DNA from: Papilionanthe hookeriana x Papilionanthe teres
Lineage: Eukaryota > Streptophyta > Magnoliopsida > Asparagales > Orchidaceae
Assembly: GCA_022702705.1 (NCBI GenBank)
Contig: CM040439.1
Coordinates: 29,576,930 to 29,640,929, forward strand
Direction of reading: 5' to 3'
Length of the DNA: 64,000 nt
Shown: positions 20,730 through 34,400 of the stretch, piece by piece
Position numbering within the stretch: the stretch's first letter is position 1
Layout: each line of letters begins with the position of its first letter
Notes under the pieces: model-generated
What the model was told of the DNA's origin: nothing
Databases searched by the model: none
Seen by the model: only the letters and a program-made list of their open reading frames with translations
Position numbers and translations under genes: made by a program

Positions 20730-23425
20730 CTGAAAAATCATTTAGCATTCAAACATCAAACAAAATCCACAATCAGATATGAAAATACATGTTACTCATA
20801 AATTAGAATGCACACGCTGAGAAAAGAATGAAACGCCATTCATCCAATATTAAAATTTAACCAGAAAAATCTTCTGTCTTCTCTGTTACTCAAAAAATTA
20901 AACAACATTCAAATGCTTCCAAGAAGAATCAGTACATGGAATAAGTGCATACCTTAATAGATTTCGGAGTTTAAATATATTATCTCGCATTGAATGTTAA
21001 AATAAATTTAAAAAATGTCACGTAACTGGCTTTTGAAACATAGGTATGCAGCCTGGAGAGACTCGAGTATTTCCAATAAAATAATTTCACACTGCTCTTG
21101 ATCCAAAGAGAATAGATTTTTGCAAAATTCAATTTAATACTAGTAATCATCCACCAAAAGCAATCCATAGACCGATTTAATTTAGTGGTCATTCTTACAC
21201 ATGAGCTGTGGATAAGGCAACCTTGCTGCAAATAGGAAAATTAGGACAGCAAATGATGACTAATATGGCCGTAAACAAGTCGAACAGAGCGGAGTCATCC
21301 ACAACTTGAGCTCGAGCTTGAATTCGAGCTCGAGCTTATCTCTGTGAGTTTGTCAACTCATAGCCCAACTTATTTATTATTAAAGTGTGAAAATAATTTT
21401 GATTCAAATATCCATTATAGTAAAAGGGCAAAAAATTGAAAAAATCAGAGGAGAAATAATAAGAAATCACTTGATATAAGAAAGTAAAACATAAACTCTT
21501 AAATTTAATATGTTTTAAGTGCATTTTACATAAATATTTTTAAAATGATCTAAAGAGTAAAGTCAGAACTAACTCAAAATTTTGATTCATTAGCTCATCA
21601 AGTTCAACTGGTGAGCCTTTCGCAGAGCTAAGCTTGAACAACTCACTTTACTCTTTAGAATAATAATATATATAGAGCTAAGCTTGAACAAGGTCAGGAA
21701 TCGACTTAGCTCTATTATACCCCGAATGACTAGTGATGACTGTAAGAGAAATTTCGAAGGAAAATTAATCACCGTCCATGACTAAATGTGCTGCATTTCC
21801 AACTTCAATTTTATTTTTAAAAGACCATCTTCATGCAATGTAATCTGACATGGTCTTAAATTACTTGAGAAAAGAAATCATTGTAGGTTTTGGGAGGGGG
21901 AAATAATCATATCTCTTCAATTTAATAGAATATGATTACAAGATAAATAGAGGTGATTACAATATAATTTTCTTTTATTAAAAAACTCAATTTACTCTAG
22001 TGTGATCATCAATGAAGGTCAGAAATCATTTTCTACCAGCATGTGGGAGTTTTACAAAGATCCTAGATATCGCTATGAACCAGAATAAATTGTGTTGTTG
22101 CTTTGTATATTTGTAAAAAAGATGATGCATAATGATGTTGGCAAACTGACAAACTTCTCATCAAAAATAAAGATAATTTTTCTTCTAAAAAAGTTAAAAT
22201 CCTTTAATGACATAGGATAATTTTGTTATCATTAGAATTATAAACAGAATTTAAACTAGTATTTTAACATTTTCTATTTGTAGAAACCTTGAACTAATTT
22301 TATTTATCTCATATCCATACATTACAATTTGCCACATATATATAATAATGAAATGAAACAAAAAAAAATCCCTCCAAAATAAGAAAATAAAAAGAAAATA
22401 TCTGATGAAGAGAACATGATTAGTGCAATATATTATGAGAAAAGAAAATAAATGCTTTCTTAATATGGATTGATACTTTCCAATACTCTCCCTCAAGTTG
22501 AATCATATATATTTTACAAACCAAATTTGGGCTTCAAGTTAACATAAATGTCCCTTGGAAGTGATTTGGTTAGAATATCAGCAATCTAAGGTCGTGTAGG
22601 AACATATTTGAGATAAATAATTCTATTGTTAATATTTTCTGAGATGAACTGTCGGTCAATCTCAATATGATTTGTTATATGATGATGCGCAGGATTTTTC
22701 GCTTTACTAAAAGTTATTTGGCTATTATTGAACATCTTAATTGTGGCTTTCATCTCAACCTTATGTTCCATTCATAGCCTTTGAATCCACATTCCTACAT
22801 TATTCAAATTATGCGCTACTCTAAGAGAACTTATTTTTTGCTTCTCCTCGTGAAGAGATTGCCTCATAAGTATAATTGCCTCATAAGTATAAACAATATC
22901 CCGTGGTTGATTTCCTATTAGTTACCTCTCTTGCCCAACTAACATCGGTATATCTCAATCTCACAGTTTTCGAAATCTTTTGGAGAATAAATTATATTAA
23001 GGAGTCGCGTTCTCAAGTATATCAAAATTTTGTTCGCTGCTTTCAAATGATCCTCATTTGAGTTATTCATGTGTTAACTTACTACATTGACTGAGTATGC
23101 AATATCAGATCTTAGGTGTGATAGATAAAGTAGTTTGCCTGCAAGTCTTTGATATATTTCTTTATCAATTGGATTATTTTTTTCACTTTTTGTGACCTTT
23201 TGTTGGAATCCATAGGTGTGTCGACAGATTTAGACTAGAGCTTGTGGGTTTCACTTGGCAGATTTAAGATGTAATTCCTTTGGGATATGACAATTCTCTC
23301 CTTAGATCGGGCCACCTCCATTCCCAGAAAATATCGAAGATATCTGAGGTCCTTATTCTCAAATTCTATTGCAAGAATCATTTTAGTCTGATAATTTCCT
23401 CTGAATCATCACCTGTCAAAATAAT

Positions 23426-23463
<38 letters not shown>

Positions 23464-25443
23464 GAAAGAGTCGTATGGCCTAATTCATTGAAATAAAAAG
23501 GGTACAAAGCAAATATTATGAGAGGGCCCAACAGATTGAGCTCGACTCATAAGAAACAAAAAGCAAATAAAGCTCGAACAGAGCGATACAAAAGTTTGAA
23601 CAAAAAGAAACAAACAACTAAAGAGGACGAGGTCGTCAAGGCTTCTCTCTACCCCTGGTTCCTGTAGCGCATCGATAAATCACACTCTGAAGGGCTTCTC
23701 CATTACCAGGGGAGACTAAAATATCATCAATTAAGTTTCAAGGGGATAAGTAACCCCAGCCTCTTCTTCCTCCGAGAGGTATATCTCATTCGTTCTTCGA
23801 GTAGACTCGACGGTACCGATCCGAAGTGGGAAAGGTTGTTGTTGTGATAGGTTCCAATACTTGGGAATCTCCTACCCAACGAGCGGGTCGACCAACCAAG
23901 CTACTATTAGGCAGTAGTTCTTCCTCAGTAGTAGTCGGTACATTTTACGTCATCAAAATATTATTGTTTGTTTCTTCCCTATCTTCAGACATGATCTGAT
24001 CTCCTCTATAGTAGTAGGCGTACTGAGGTGGTAGTGTAGCTGCTCCAGAAGAAGAAGGCAGAGAGATGACCTCATCCTGTCTATCAGCGGCAACTACCTG
24101 ATGCTCCTCTAAGGGGCGATCCTTCTCAATCTGTTCTGAAATAGTAGTGGGTATCACTGGCGGTGAGGAAGGCGGTATACCCGTCGCAGGAATGTGTGGC
24201 CCAGTAGCATTTGCACGGGGAGGTTTAAGATTCGGATGCAGGTGGTAACACTGTTGGTGAGAGTGACCAAACATACGACAATGGGTGCAGTAAAGAGGTA
24301 CCTGTTCAAGTTCTGCTGGTTGCCAAAACCCGATGTTGTGTACCAATCCATAGCTCTTTCAGAAAGGGTAACGTAATGTCCCGTTCTATCAATATTCTAG
24401 CCTCAGAAGGTCTAGAAAGATGCTCTGTAGGCCGATCAGTGTGGAGTGGCATTCCATATATCTTTGCGAAAGTAAAGAGAAACTCTTGATCATAAAGATG
24501 AACCTGCAAATCGTGAAGCGTAGCCACACCTGAATGATGGGAGGTTCGATACGATGTATCAAAATCCACCGTCTATTTCGAAGACCTTCATCGCCCGATC
24601 GTCTATACGAAGTATTCTTCATAAGAACACTCGGCGTAATCTGCATCATCCGTTAATTGGATGAGGACGTGCCGACCATCCAGTCTTTCTATCTTCCAAC
24701 TTCCATTAAGCTTCATTTGCTCAAATTCCTTTCGTATCAGTTCAAGTTTAAGATTACCGTAGAAGAACTTACCAACTAGAAACAGCCGACAGGGTGCAGC
24801 TAGGATGGAGATCTCTTCCTCTGTGAGAAAGATTGCAGGTTTATCGTCTTTACGGGATACTTTTTTGAGAAACCCACTTTCGACGACTCGCTCGAATGCA
24901 TCACTGGAATCTGCGGGAACGTGTTGGGATCGTGAAGAGGCACGCGCGGGTTATCGCCGCCGGGCGGCGGCGTAAGAACGACCCGTGGCCATGGTTGACA
25001 GCTGGTTTTCGTAGCTGTCGAGCTCGCTGCAGGATCACAGAACTGCAGGAGCTTAGTGGAGCTCACCTGCTAGATTGCAAGCGCTACGTGCGAAGTTCCG
25101 GACGAAGCAGAGGAGGGAGACGCAGGTGACGTGGGGCACGGCTGTGCAAGCGCGACAGACGAACGCCTGAGACGCGAGTGTCGAGCGCGCGATATCGCAA
25201 CAAACGTACGCCCGAGCGCAACAGAGGAAGGGTCGCGAGTGTCGAGCAGATGTCGCAAGCTCTGCGAGCACGAAGGACGACGTTGCTGCAGTAGCCGAGC
25301 CCCACGTATGAGAGCCCTTCGACCTTGAGACGATGAGTCGGGATGAAGACGAACAGATGAAATGACGGAGAGAGAAGCCAGGGTTCGCCATAGAGGCGAC
25401 ACCCTACAAGAGCTTAATCGAAGGAGACGCCATATTAATAACA

Positions 25444-25483
<40 letters not shown>

Positions 25484-28400
25484 GAGAATAATAATTTTTC
25501 CCTTAGAATTGGATTTAATAAATAGTATAAGATCAACTTGACACTAATGATATCAGTTTGTACTCACTGTTTTAGCCAACTTGTCAAACCATATACAAGG
25601 AGATTGCTTCAAGCCATATAAGGACTTCTTCAACTTACAAACCAAAATGTTCGACTGATTCTTCAAGCCCCGGAGTATAGTTAGATAGACTTCTTCATTA
25701 AGTTCATCATTTAAGAAGGCATTTTTGACATCAAGTTGGTATAAAGGCCAATTTTGGCTATAAGACAGAAAAACCCGAACTGTATTAATTTTAGCAACAT
25801 GTGCAAATATTTTCTGATAGTCAATCCTGCATGATTGTGTGAAGCCCTTGGTAGCCAGTCTGGTTTTGAATCTCTCAACACATACATCTCTTTTATATTT
25901 GACCGTGAATATCCATTTATAGCCTACATGACCTTTTTCATGAGGTAACTCTACGAGTGTCCATGTGTTGTTCTTTTCTAGACCCCTAATTTCTTCCTCA
26001 ATTGCTTGTTTCCACGCTGAAAACTTCAAGGCTTCTTGGATAGAGTTGAGAACCTGCATACTATCAAGGTTTGTCACAAAAGTTCTGTAAAATGGTAACA
26101 ACTTTCCGTAGGCTCATAACTTTCAATTGTATGACTAGCGCACCTTCAAATATATTTCCTATGTGCAATTGGTTAATTGAAGTCAACCATTAGTGTAAGA
26201 AATTGATGAGTTGAGGAACCCATAATATTATGATTATCGGGACTTGATTCTGGCTCTTGATACTCCTAAGTCTGCATAGTGTCATTTACATGCTCAACGG
26301 TCATTCTTCTGATGTAGACATGAAATTCTTTATCATTGGTGTCATGTTGAAGTGGAGTAGAGATAATTGGGATTGTGTATGCGACGGAGTATTATTCTTC
26401 AACTAGAGTTGGTTGAGGTATAAAGACAAGTAGAGTTGGTTGAGGAACAGGATTAGGTTCAGTTAAAAAAAGAACTATCTTCATATTTTGAAACAAATCT
26501 CAAATTTGATATTTTCTCGAGTTCTCCCCCTTCATTTTAGATTTGGAAAAATAAAATTGATTCTAAAAGAATGTACCTTCCATGAAGTTCTAATGATTGA
26601 AGAATAGCATTTGCACCTTTTTTTAGACGAGCAACCGAGAAAAATACATCTGAGAGACTTCGAATCAAGTTAGGTGCAGTAATGTAAATAGATGTAAGTA
26701 AATGCATAACAACTAAAAATTTTCAATGGTAAGTCAGAAGAAAAAGAGTGAGTATATGGCTAGGATTCCATGAGAATATTAAAAGGAATTTAAAAATTGA
26801 GGACTCGGCTAGGCATCAATTCATGAGGTATGTGGCCGTGAGAATAGCCTCCCCCCAAAAATTTTTAGGTATACGATTAAATAACATAATGATATGGATC
26901 ACACAAGTAAGTGTCTATTTTTTCTTTCTGCGACTCTATTTTGTTGAGAAGTATTCACACAAGAACTAAGACTAATTTCATGCTCAAAAAGATAATATCT
27001 ATGGATGGACTTAAAGTACTCATTGACATTATCATTTTTAAGAATTTAAATTTTGGTTTAGAATTGAGTGAGAATCATGAAATTAAATGATGTTATTTCA
27101 GATTTTTCATAAGAAATATTCATTTGTTCTTGTTTGAAAATCTATAAATGATATAGAACATCGTGCCCCCATTTATATTGTTTACTTGTGAGGGTCCCAA
27201 TATATCACTGTAAATTATAGTAAAAGGATGTGAAAACTTGTATTGCAATTTGGAATATGCATTTAGGGTATGTTTTACAAGTTGACGAGTTCACATTGAT
27301 AAATATTGGATTTTTTAGTGATAAATAGATGTGGAAACATCTGGACCATGTACGCAAAACTTGGATGACCATGACGACAATGACTCGACATGACTTAACT
27401 TTCAACATAATTAGAATTTGAATAGGACTCTGAGTATAACTTAAATGATGACATTGTCTACCGATGAAGTTATATTATTTGTCGTCTCAGTATTGTTAGT
27501 CACGTTCCCCGAAGTCACAACTTGAAAACACAACACTTTGACAATTTAAGTCACGAGTAAGTCTGTTAATTAAGAGAAGGTTGTAATTTAATTTTGGAAC
27601 ATAAATGCTTTGTCAATTCAACTGATCTAGTTCATGCTACTGGCAAGAATGAACCATCAACTATTTGGACTGAAGAATGATCGACACGAGTTGTAATGTT
27701 TTAAGATGTGATGTCTCCAATCATATGATCGGAGGCTCCAGAATTAACTATTTAAGATTTTAATTTATTGCTTTGGACACTAAAAGCACATATAAGACAC
27801 CTTAGCTAACAGGTTGTTCGACATAGAATTGTGATACTTGTCCAGAACCATAACTATTATAAAATTATTAGATTAGCACTTAAGGGCAAATTTGTTTTTA
27901 ATTAGTCTACGGGCAATTTAATCTTTTGTCATTTATTATGATTTGGTATAAATAAGGCTAATATATTTAGAGTTAGGTTTATGCATCATATTATTATTGT
28001 GAGTCTTAGGTTCAGGGTTTGGGAGAGATTTTTTACCTCTCAAATTATAAGACCTAAGAGAGAACACCTACCCTTGGAATTCTAGGTGCTTATCTTTGTA
28101 TTGGTGTTGAAAGTTTTATGTTCTCGTAATAAAATATATGTATTTTCCCTAATTTCTACGGAGAATCTTATCAAATTGATATCAGAGCAAGATTTTAAAA
28201 AAAAAACCAGTAGAAGAAGCAATCGATGGCATCTTGACATAGTATAGGATGCAGGATCGTCATACGACGCAAATAAAACTTGCAGAGAAGGTAACGAAGA
28301 GATCGCGGCTTACAAAGACCCGAAACTCCTTTCTTTGTGGAGAAACCAAAGACGGGATCGAGATACTTGATTTGGTGAAGAAGGCAATGACGGGATCTTG

Positions 28401-31400
28401 CCTTATAGAGACTCAAAACTCCCTTCATCGCGAAGAAGGCAACAATGGGACCGCGGTACATGATTTTGCGGAGAAGGCAACAACAGGACCACAGCTTACA
28501 AAAACTCGAAACTTCCTCCTTTCTCCTCCTCCCACTCTATCTAGTCGCAATTAGAGCTAGCTACGAAGCAACGAGGACATAGCAGTGTACAAGGCAAAGA
28601 ATTGGGTGAGCGTATAGATGCAAAGTCGTAATTTTTTCGCGGTTGAGAAACCAACAATGAGATCGTGGGGTAAAAACGTGTGCAAGAAAGTGAATGAATC
28701 ACGGTGTAAAGGAGTTTCATGTTGTTCTTGATCGAAAACAACAATCAAGATTGCGACGTAAAGGAGCTCCGCATCACTCGCACAATTGGGATTTGTTGCA
28801 GATTAAATTTCGATTGAGGCCAGTAAAAGCCCCGAACCAAAGCCACGTACAACAATTTCTAACCTTGCAATTTCAACAAAAAGGAGTTTTATGATCGTAC
28901 GGAGAGTAATGGCGGCCAAGAAAGTAGATGACTTAGAGAAAAAATTTGAGGAAGAGAACAGTTAAATCAGATATGGAAAGGATGAGCATTTCTCAGCCAT
29001 GGATGAGAGGATGGAGAGGAGGTTCACAACCCTCAAAGAAATTATAAACAGGATTGTGAAGACCAACACAAACCCGAAGGAATTAGAAGTGTAGTTGAAT
29101 GGAAACACTTGAAAGGAATAACACAACAACCGAACGGCTTAAACGAACATCAACAGGAAAAATGGGATGGCATGTGATTAAAGACTGGAGAAGATTGATT
29201 TGAAGGATTATATCCCGAAATAGGGAAAACCACGGTAGGTGGGACCCCAACAGAGAGTTGCATCTGACATTGTCAGTGTCTTTTGTTACAACAGCTTTTC
29301 GAGCGAAAGTAGATTCAAGAGCCTATGAGGGAGGACAAGCTGATTATGGGGCGGGTCAAACTTGTGGATGGATTAAACTTCAGACAAAAAAATTTGGGAG
29401 AAGACTCGTTTATAAGAAAGCTAAAGATTTCGATCTTTGAAGGAATTGATGCCTACAATTGGGTCTATCACGTGAAGAGAAACTTTGTTGTTAATGGGTT
29501 CACAGAGAAAGAAAAATTGATGACGTCGGTCTTGTGTTTGAAAGGGTGAGCTCTAGTGTGGTAACAATGGAGAGAATAACGTAAATCAATCAGAACCTAG
29601 GAAGAATTCAAGGTTTGCTTGTTGCAATGTTTTCGAGCAATTTGTAAAGGGCACACACGAGCAATTCTTAGGATTGACTCAGGAATGGACTATTGTAGAG
29701 TAAATTGAGAGATTCAAGCTATTGTTGGGATGGCTGAGGGGGATTTCTGAAGAAGTATTGGTGGGGAACTTCATGAAGGATCTAAAGCCCGACATACATG
29801 CAGCACTTCATCCGTTGAGAGCATGACATTTGGGAGAAGCTATGAAGTTAGCAGAGTTGGCTAAAGATCATAATGCAATGACATATAGGAGCAGCAAGAG
29901 TGGACCGTCATACCAAACTGCGACAACCACAACAACACCAAAAGCTAAAATAGTAAAAGTCCAAAGAGAGGTTTGACAGGACAAAAATCATGGGCCACAA
30001 TTGAGGGTGATACTTAAACGCTTTAGAGAGGCAGAGTTTCAAGAGAAGGGAGCCGAAGTGTTTTATTTTTGTTGTGGAGAAGTTTATCGCGGGACACTGT
30101 TGTAAAAATTGAACATTATAGGTTCATACAATATGTGATAGGAGATGAAGAAACAGAGGAAGTTGTGGTGGAGCACCGCCATTTCTTTATTTAAAAATAA
30201 TATATTTTTTTGAGAGGAGAGTAAAGCTATATTCACACCTAAGGGAAAATTTTATCTTTTATTAGCCTGCAAGCAATTTATTCTTTCATCATTTATTATG
30301 GTTTAGAATAAATCTAGCTAAGTGTAGAACTAGGAGAGATTTCCTACCTCTCAAAATTTAGGAATTGAGAGAGATCGCTTATATCTCGAATTATAGGTGC
30401 TTATCTTTGTATTTGTGTGTGTTTGCCCTAATTTCTACAAAAAACCTATTATAAATATTTTCTGCAGTGCCTCAATTTACTCCCAAGTAAATGGCAGAGT
30501 TCTGATTTTTTGTTGGAAGACATGATAGGGACTAAAGACATAGGCTCGAAACTAGATGTGACTTCCAAAAAAAAAATTACGAGACCATGACTATGTCATG
30601 TTTGATCAGAATAAGATTGTGAAGTTTGAAACCAGAAAACTTGTTGGTCAGACGAAAGCGAGAAGAGAATCCTTAGTTCGACTATTCAATTGGATGGGCA
30701 AACAAAAACTAGAGGGAGGGGGATTGCTCGGGTGGACGAGAGAACTAAAATTGAAGGAACTATATTAGAGATTTTAACAGCAAAAAGCTTGAGAGAGGGT
30801 GGCTAGGTATGTCAAATTGATTGCTAATTTAGCATTCCAATGGGACACAATCTTCGGAACAAATGTTTGAACGATCTTCAGAAATCAAACACTAGAACCG
30901 AATCAACCTGAGCTTTTGGTTAGAGCAGGACGTTCAAGTAGGCAACAGAGCAGTGAAATTTTGCAATATTAGCGTGCGAGATATGGTGACACCCGTGCTC
31001 GAAAGGAGCGTTATAGACTTCGTTAAGGCCCAAAGGGCTCCGAGAAAGGTTGATGAGCAAGATTGCTAAATAGAAAGAGCTTGAATCTGTTCGAGCAGAC
31101 GAGCTAGACGAAATAGCAGAACGAAATGGAATGTACCATGCGTCTGTGAGGAGACAAAACAGCGGCCTAGAGCATAAAAGATAGACCGCGACTGGAAGAG
31201 GTGGACTTGAGATCGTCTGTCGTTGTTTCTCATGCTTACACGAGAGACAAATTCATCATTTGAGTTAGGGCTTCCACTGTATGTGCGTATGAGGGAGATG
31301 AAGCTGAAGCTCTAATCCAGAACATATTGTTCAAGCAAAAGATATGAACAGAGGAGCATTTCTGTTTTTGAGGCACAAGAGAGTGCTTCTGTTCGTGCGT

Positions 31401-34400
31401 ACGAATGAAGCGGGCATTGCGATCTCGTGTGAAAGATTCAGAACATAACATTGGCTAAAAATATATAGACTCGATCATTTCTCTCTCACTTCTTTTGGCG
31501 AGCATAATCATTCGAATTCTCCCAAATGTCATCAAAGTAATGATCAACCACATTTCATAATGTTACTAACTCGTTGTAATATGTAGTGACATCACGATCA
31601 TTTTATGTGGATTTCCAAAATTGAGTTTTCAACACAAAATTTTGTGAAGAATTCTCCAAGTCGGAATAGAGATCTCAAACGACCTCCCAGATATCTCGAG
31701 TCGTGGGATGGAATAAATGAGGTTTTTCTATCGTAGGTTCCATGAAGTTTATAAGTCAAGCCATCACCAGAGAATTTTCAGACTGCCATTTTTTTTTGAA
31801 TCGTTAGCAGTAGGTTTTGAAATGTCTCTGATTAAATATTCAAATTTGTCTCCCACATTGATCGCTTATTTTATGCATTGAGCCCACCCGAGATAGTTGT
31901 GTCCAAGGTTATAAACGAACTAAGCTTAAGCGAGCTCACGCTTGGCTCGTGTTTGGCTCGTTTGAACATAGTTCGTGTTTGAAATTGGCTCGTGTTCGAA
32001 AATTGCTCGTGAACAATGTGTTCGTGTTCAGCTCGAATTACACATTCTTGTTTGTGTGTACGGTGTTGGATTCAAATCTGCATCACTTCTGTGCAATAGA
32101 AGGCACAGAACCGTATGACCACGCAAGTTGTTATGATTTAAACTTAGATATAAATATATAAAAATAATATATATAATTTCTTTATTTTGAGTTAAAATGA
32201 GTCGAACACAATCGAACAAAAGGTTGTTCGTGTTAGGCTCATTTATAATTCAAATTTAAAAAATTTGTTCATGTTCAGCTTGTTTACTTAACAAACAACC
32301 TAAACACGAGCTGCTTAACGAGTTGAACATGAGTTGTTCATGAACATGAGTTTTTTTACATCCCTAGCTGCGTCCATTGAGTTTTATAACATGAGGTAAA
32401 GTGGTTAATTCTGAGGAAAATATTCAGCCAATAAAGACATGAGAGGAGTTTTAGGATGGGGTGAGATGAGTTCGGAATTACTAGAATCAGTCTATATGGT
32501 AGAATTTCTTTGAACTCCCGTTATTATTGTTGATTAGTACAATATCCTCAGAATCTAAGAAGATCAACACACATGTAATAGCTACCTCAAGGGGAAAAAA
32601 AAACATGCTATAGTTTGGATAAGGGCTCGACCTGTGCAATTTCGACTCTATTGTCGATGCCACAGGAAGGACCAGGAACGTTGTTAAATCAAGTGACATC
32701 GAGTCTCTAAAAGCCACAATCCAATCGATGACTTCTTAGTTGGCTCTAATTGTAACTTTATAATGAGGGGTCCTTAAACGCCGCGATCCAGACGCCAGCT
32801 GACTCTAATCACGAGGGGTCGGTCACGAAGACGATGGTATTACATGAACGTGGAAGGGGCATGAGCGAAGAGATAGAACATGCAGACAATCGACGGGAAT
32901 GGATCCCCGTTTCGAAGGCATAAATCATCTCTGATACCATGTAGGTTTAGGGAGGAGAAAAATAATTATTTCTCTTCAATTTCATAAAAAAATGATTACA
33001 AGAAAAATAAAGGGGGATGGCTCCCACATTTGAAAATAAAATCAATCATAGCTCCTTATGATTAAAGAAAGAAAAATAATTTATAATATACCAATAGTTC
33101 TAAATTTTAAAAATAGAAAATAATAATAATAAAATATACTAAAAACAAAATCTACCTACAAATCCAACAATTGTCAAAATCATCGATAGCTTTTTTTATC
33201 TCTTTTGACCGACTTTATAAAGAGACGAACAATCAAATAAAAGTTTTATTTATCTTGGACTTTAATAGACGTCAAAAACTAGACTGTAAGACATGAAAAT
33301 ATTTATTTAATTGATCCGAAGCTTCAACTATTGAATGTGAATCATTTCAATTTGTATCAGCTTCAAAAGATTAGAAAAAGCAATCAGCTTACTTGCTAGG
33401 GGGCAAGCGAGCTCTCGTACATCTACATTCGTATGCTGAAACTTCACCCTCACCAATTTGAAACCAATGCATGTGCTTCACCTGCAAAAGCATACATTAA
33501 AACATCACAAAATGCAGACAAGTTCTATAAGAAGTTCAAATATTGGGAAATTTTATTTAGATATCTCAAACCTAAACTTTCATATTTACACACATAGCAC
33601 CAAATCTGCTGTGTGCGTGTATAATTATTAAAATTTAGACATTAGATATGTAAATGCATAAGAATTGTGTGCTATGTATGCAAATGCCTTAAATAAAAAT
33701 GGGCCTCACTTCTGTTCATATACGAACAAAAAAATTCCGAAGTAGTGTAATAAATATATAAAAGCATGCGGATTTTCTGACAAATTTTTGTGTATCGTTT
33801 ATGAGCATGATGATGCAGAGCAATCGAAGAAGGTACAAATAATTTAAAGAAGAGACGGAAGAGGAAGTTTCTATATGTTAAAACTTGGGTTCTCTAGTGC
33901 TTCAAGTATCTCACAAATAAATACATAGGAAGGTATTACCTTGATATGTCAAAGGTTCTAGTTGTCAAAGTGGTGAGGAGTGATCTATGACTATCATGAA
34001 TTGACTCAAATTTAGCTAGACAATCATGATAAGGAAGATATACATACATGTCACTCAATTCCTATGTATTACATATCTACACCTAAACATCAATTTTTAC
34101 ATGCATAACATCTTACCTATGCATGAAAAGGTGCCTTTCACTTTTAAAAGTAAAAATTGCAGTAATTTTTATATGATATAAAAAAATTAAGTGGTATAAT
34201 GTAAAATGCAAAGTTTGGGCATTAGATATGTAAATACATAGGAATTGGGTGGTATGTATGTAAATGCCCCATATGATAATGAATAACAATATACTAACGT
34301 TATTACAGAATGAATACAATGGTGACCTATTACAGCAAAAAAGAAGAAGAAGAATTGCCATAGTACAAAAGAAAATCCCTTTGAAGGTTAAAACAACAAA

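Larger units (their letters stand above)
27860..30446 (+). mobile_element. Non-autonomous gag-only LTR retrotransposon
   Basis: Two LTRs in direct orientation (about 27860-28170 and 30222-30446) share acttaagggcaaatttg/acctaagggaaaatttt, catttattatg and aggtgcttatctttgtatt. A PBS-like ttgatatcagagcaag follows the first (about 28174-28191), and a purine tract gagaggagag (about 30212-30221) precedes the second. TATTA flanks both sides (27855-27859, 30447-30451). The 2-kb interior encodes only a gypsy-like gag; no protease, RT or integrase is seen. It is inserted in opposite orientation into the copia element. Confidence 0.65.
21882..33176 (-). mobile_element. Ty1/copia retrotransposon with three nested elements
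   Basis: One insertion inside intron 3 of the J gene, in the same orientation. The outer ends are TGTAGG (21882) and TTGTCA (33176), each directly flanked by AAATCAT (21875-21881 and 33177-33183). On the minus strand the order is 5' LTR, PBS, gag, protease, integrase, RT, RNase H, PPT, 3' LTR, as expected for copia. All coding parts carry stops. Nested inside are a foldback element (31906-32367), a gag-only LTR element (about 27860-30446) and an L1 LINE (about 23462-25447). Without this insertion, intron 3 would be about 1.36 kb. Confidence 0.82.

Noticed and set aside
24896..25444. Several open frames on both strands in GC-rich DNA
   Set aside because: This is the GC-rich 5' region of the inserted LINE. 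Frames overlap on opposite strands and match no domain.
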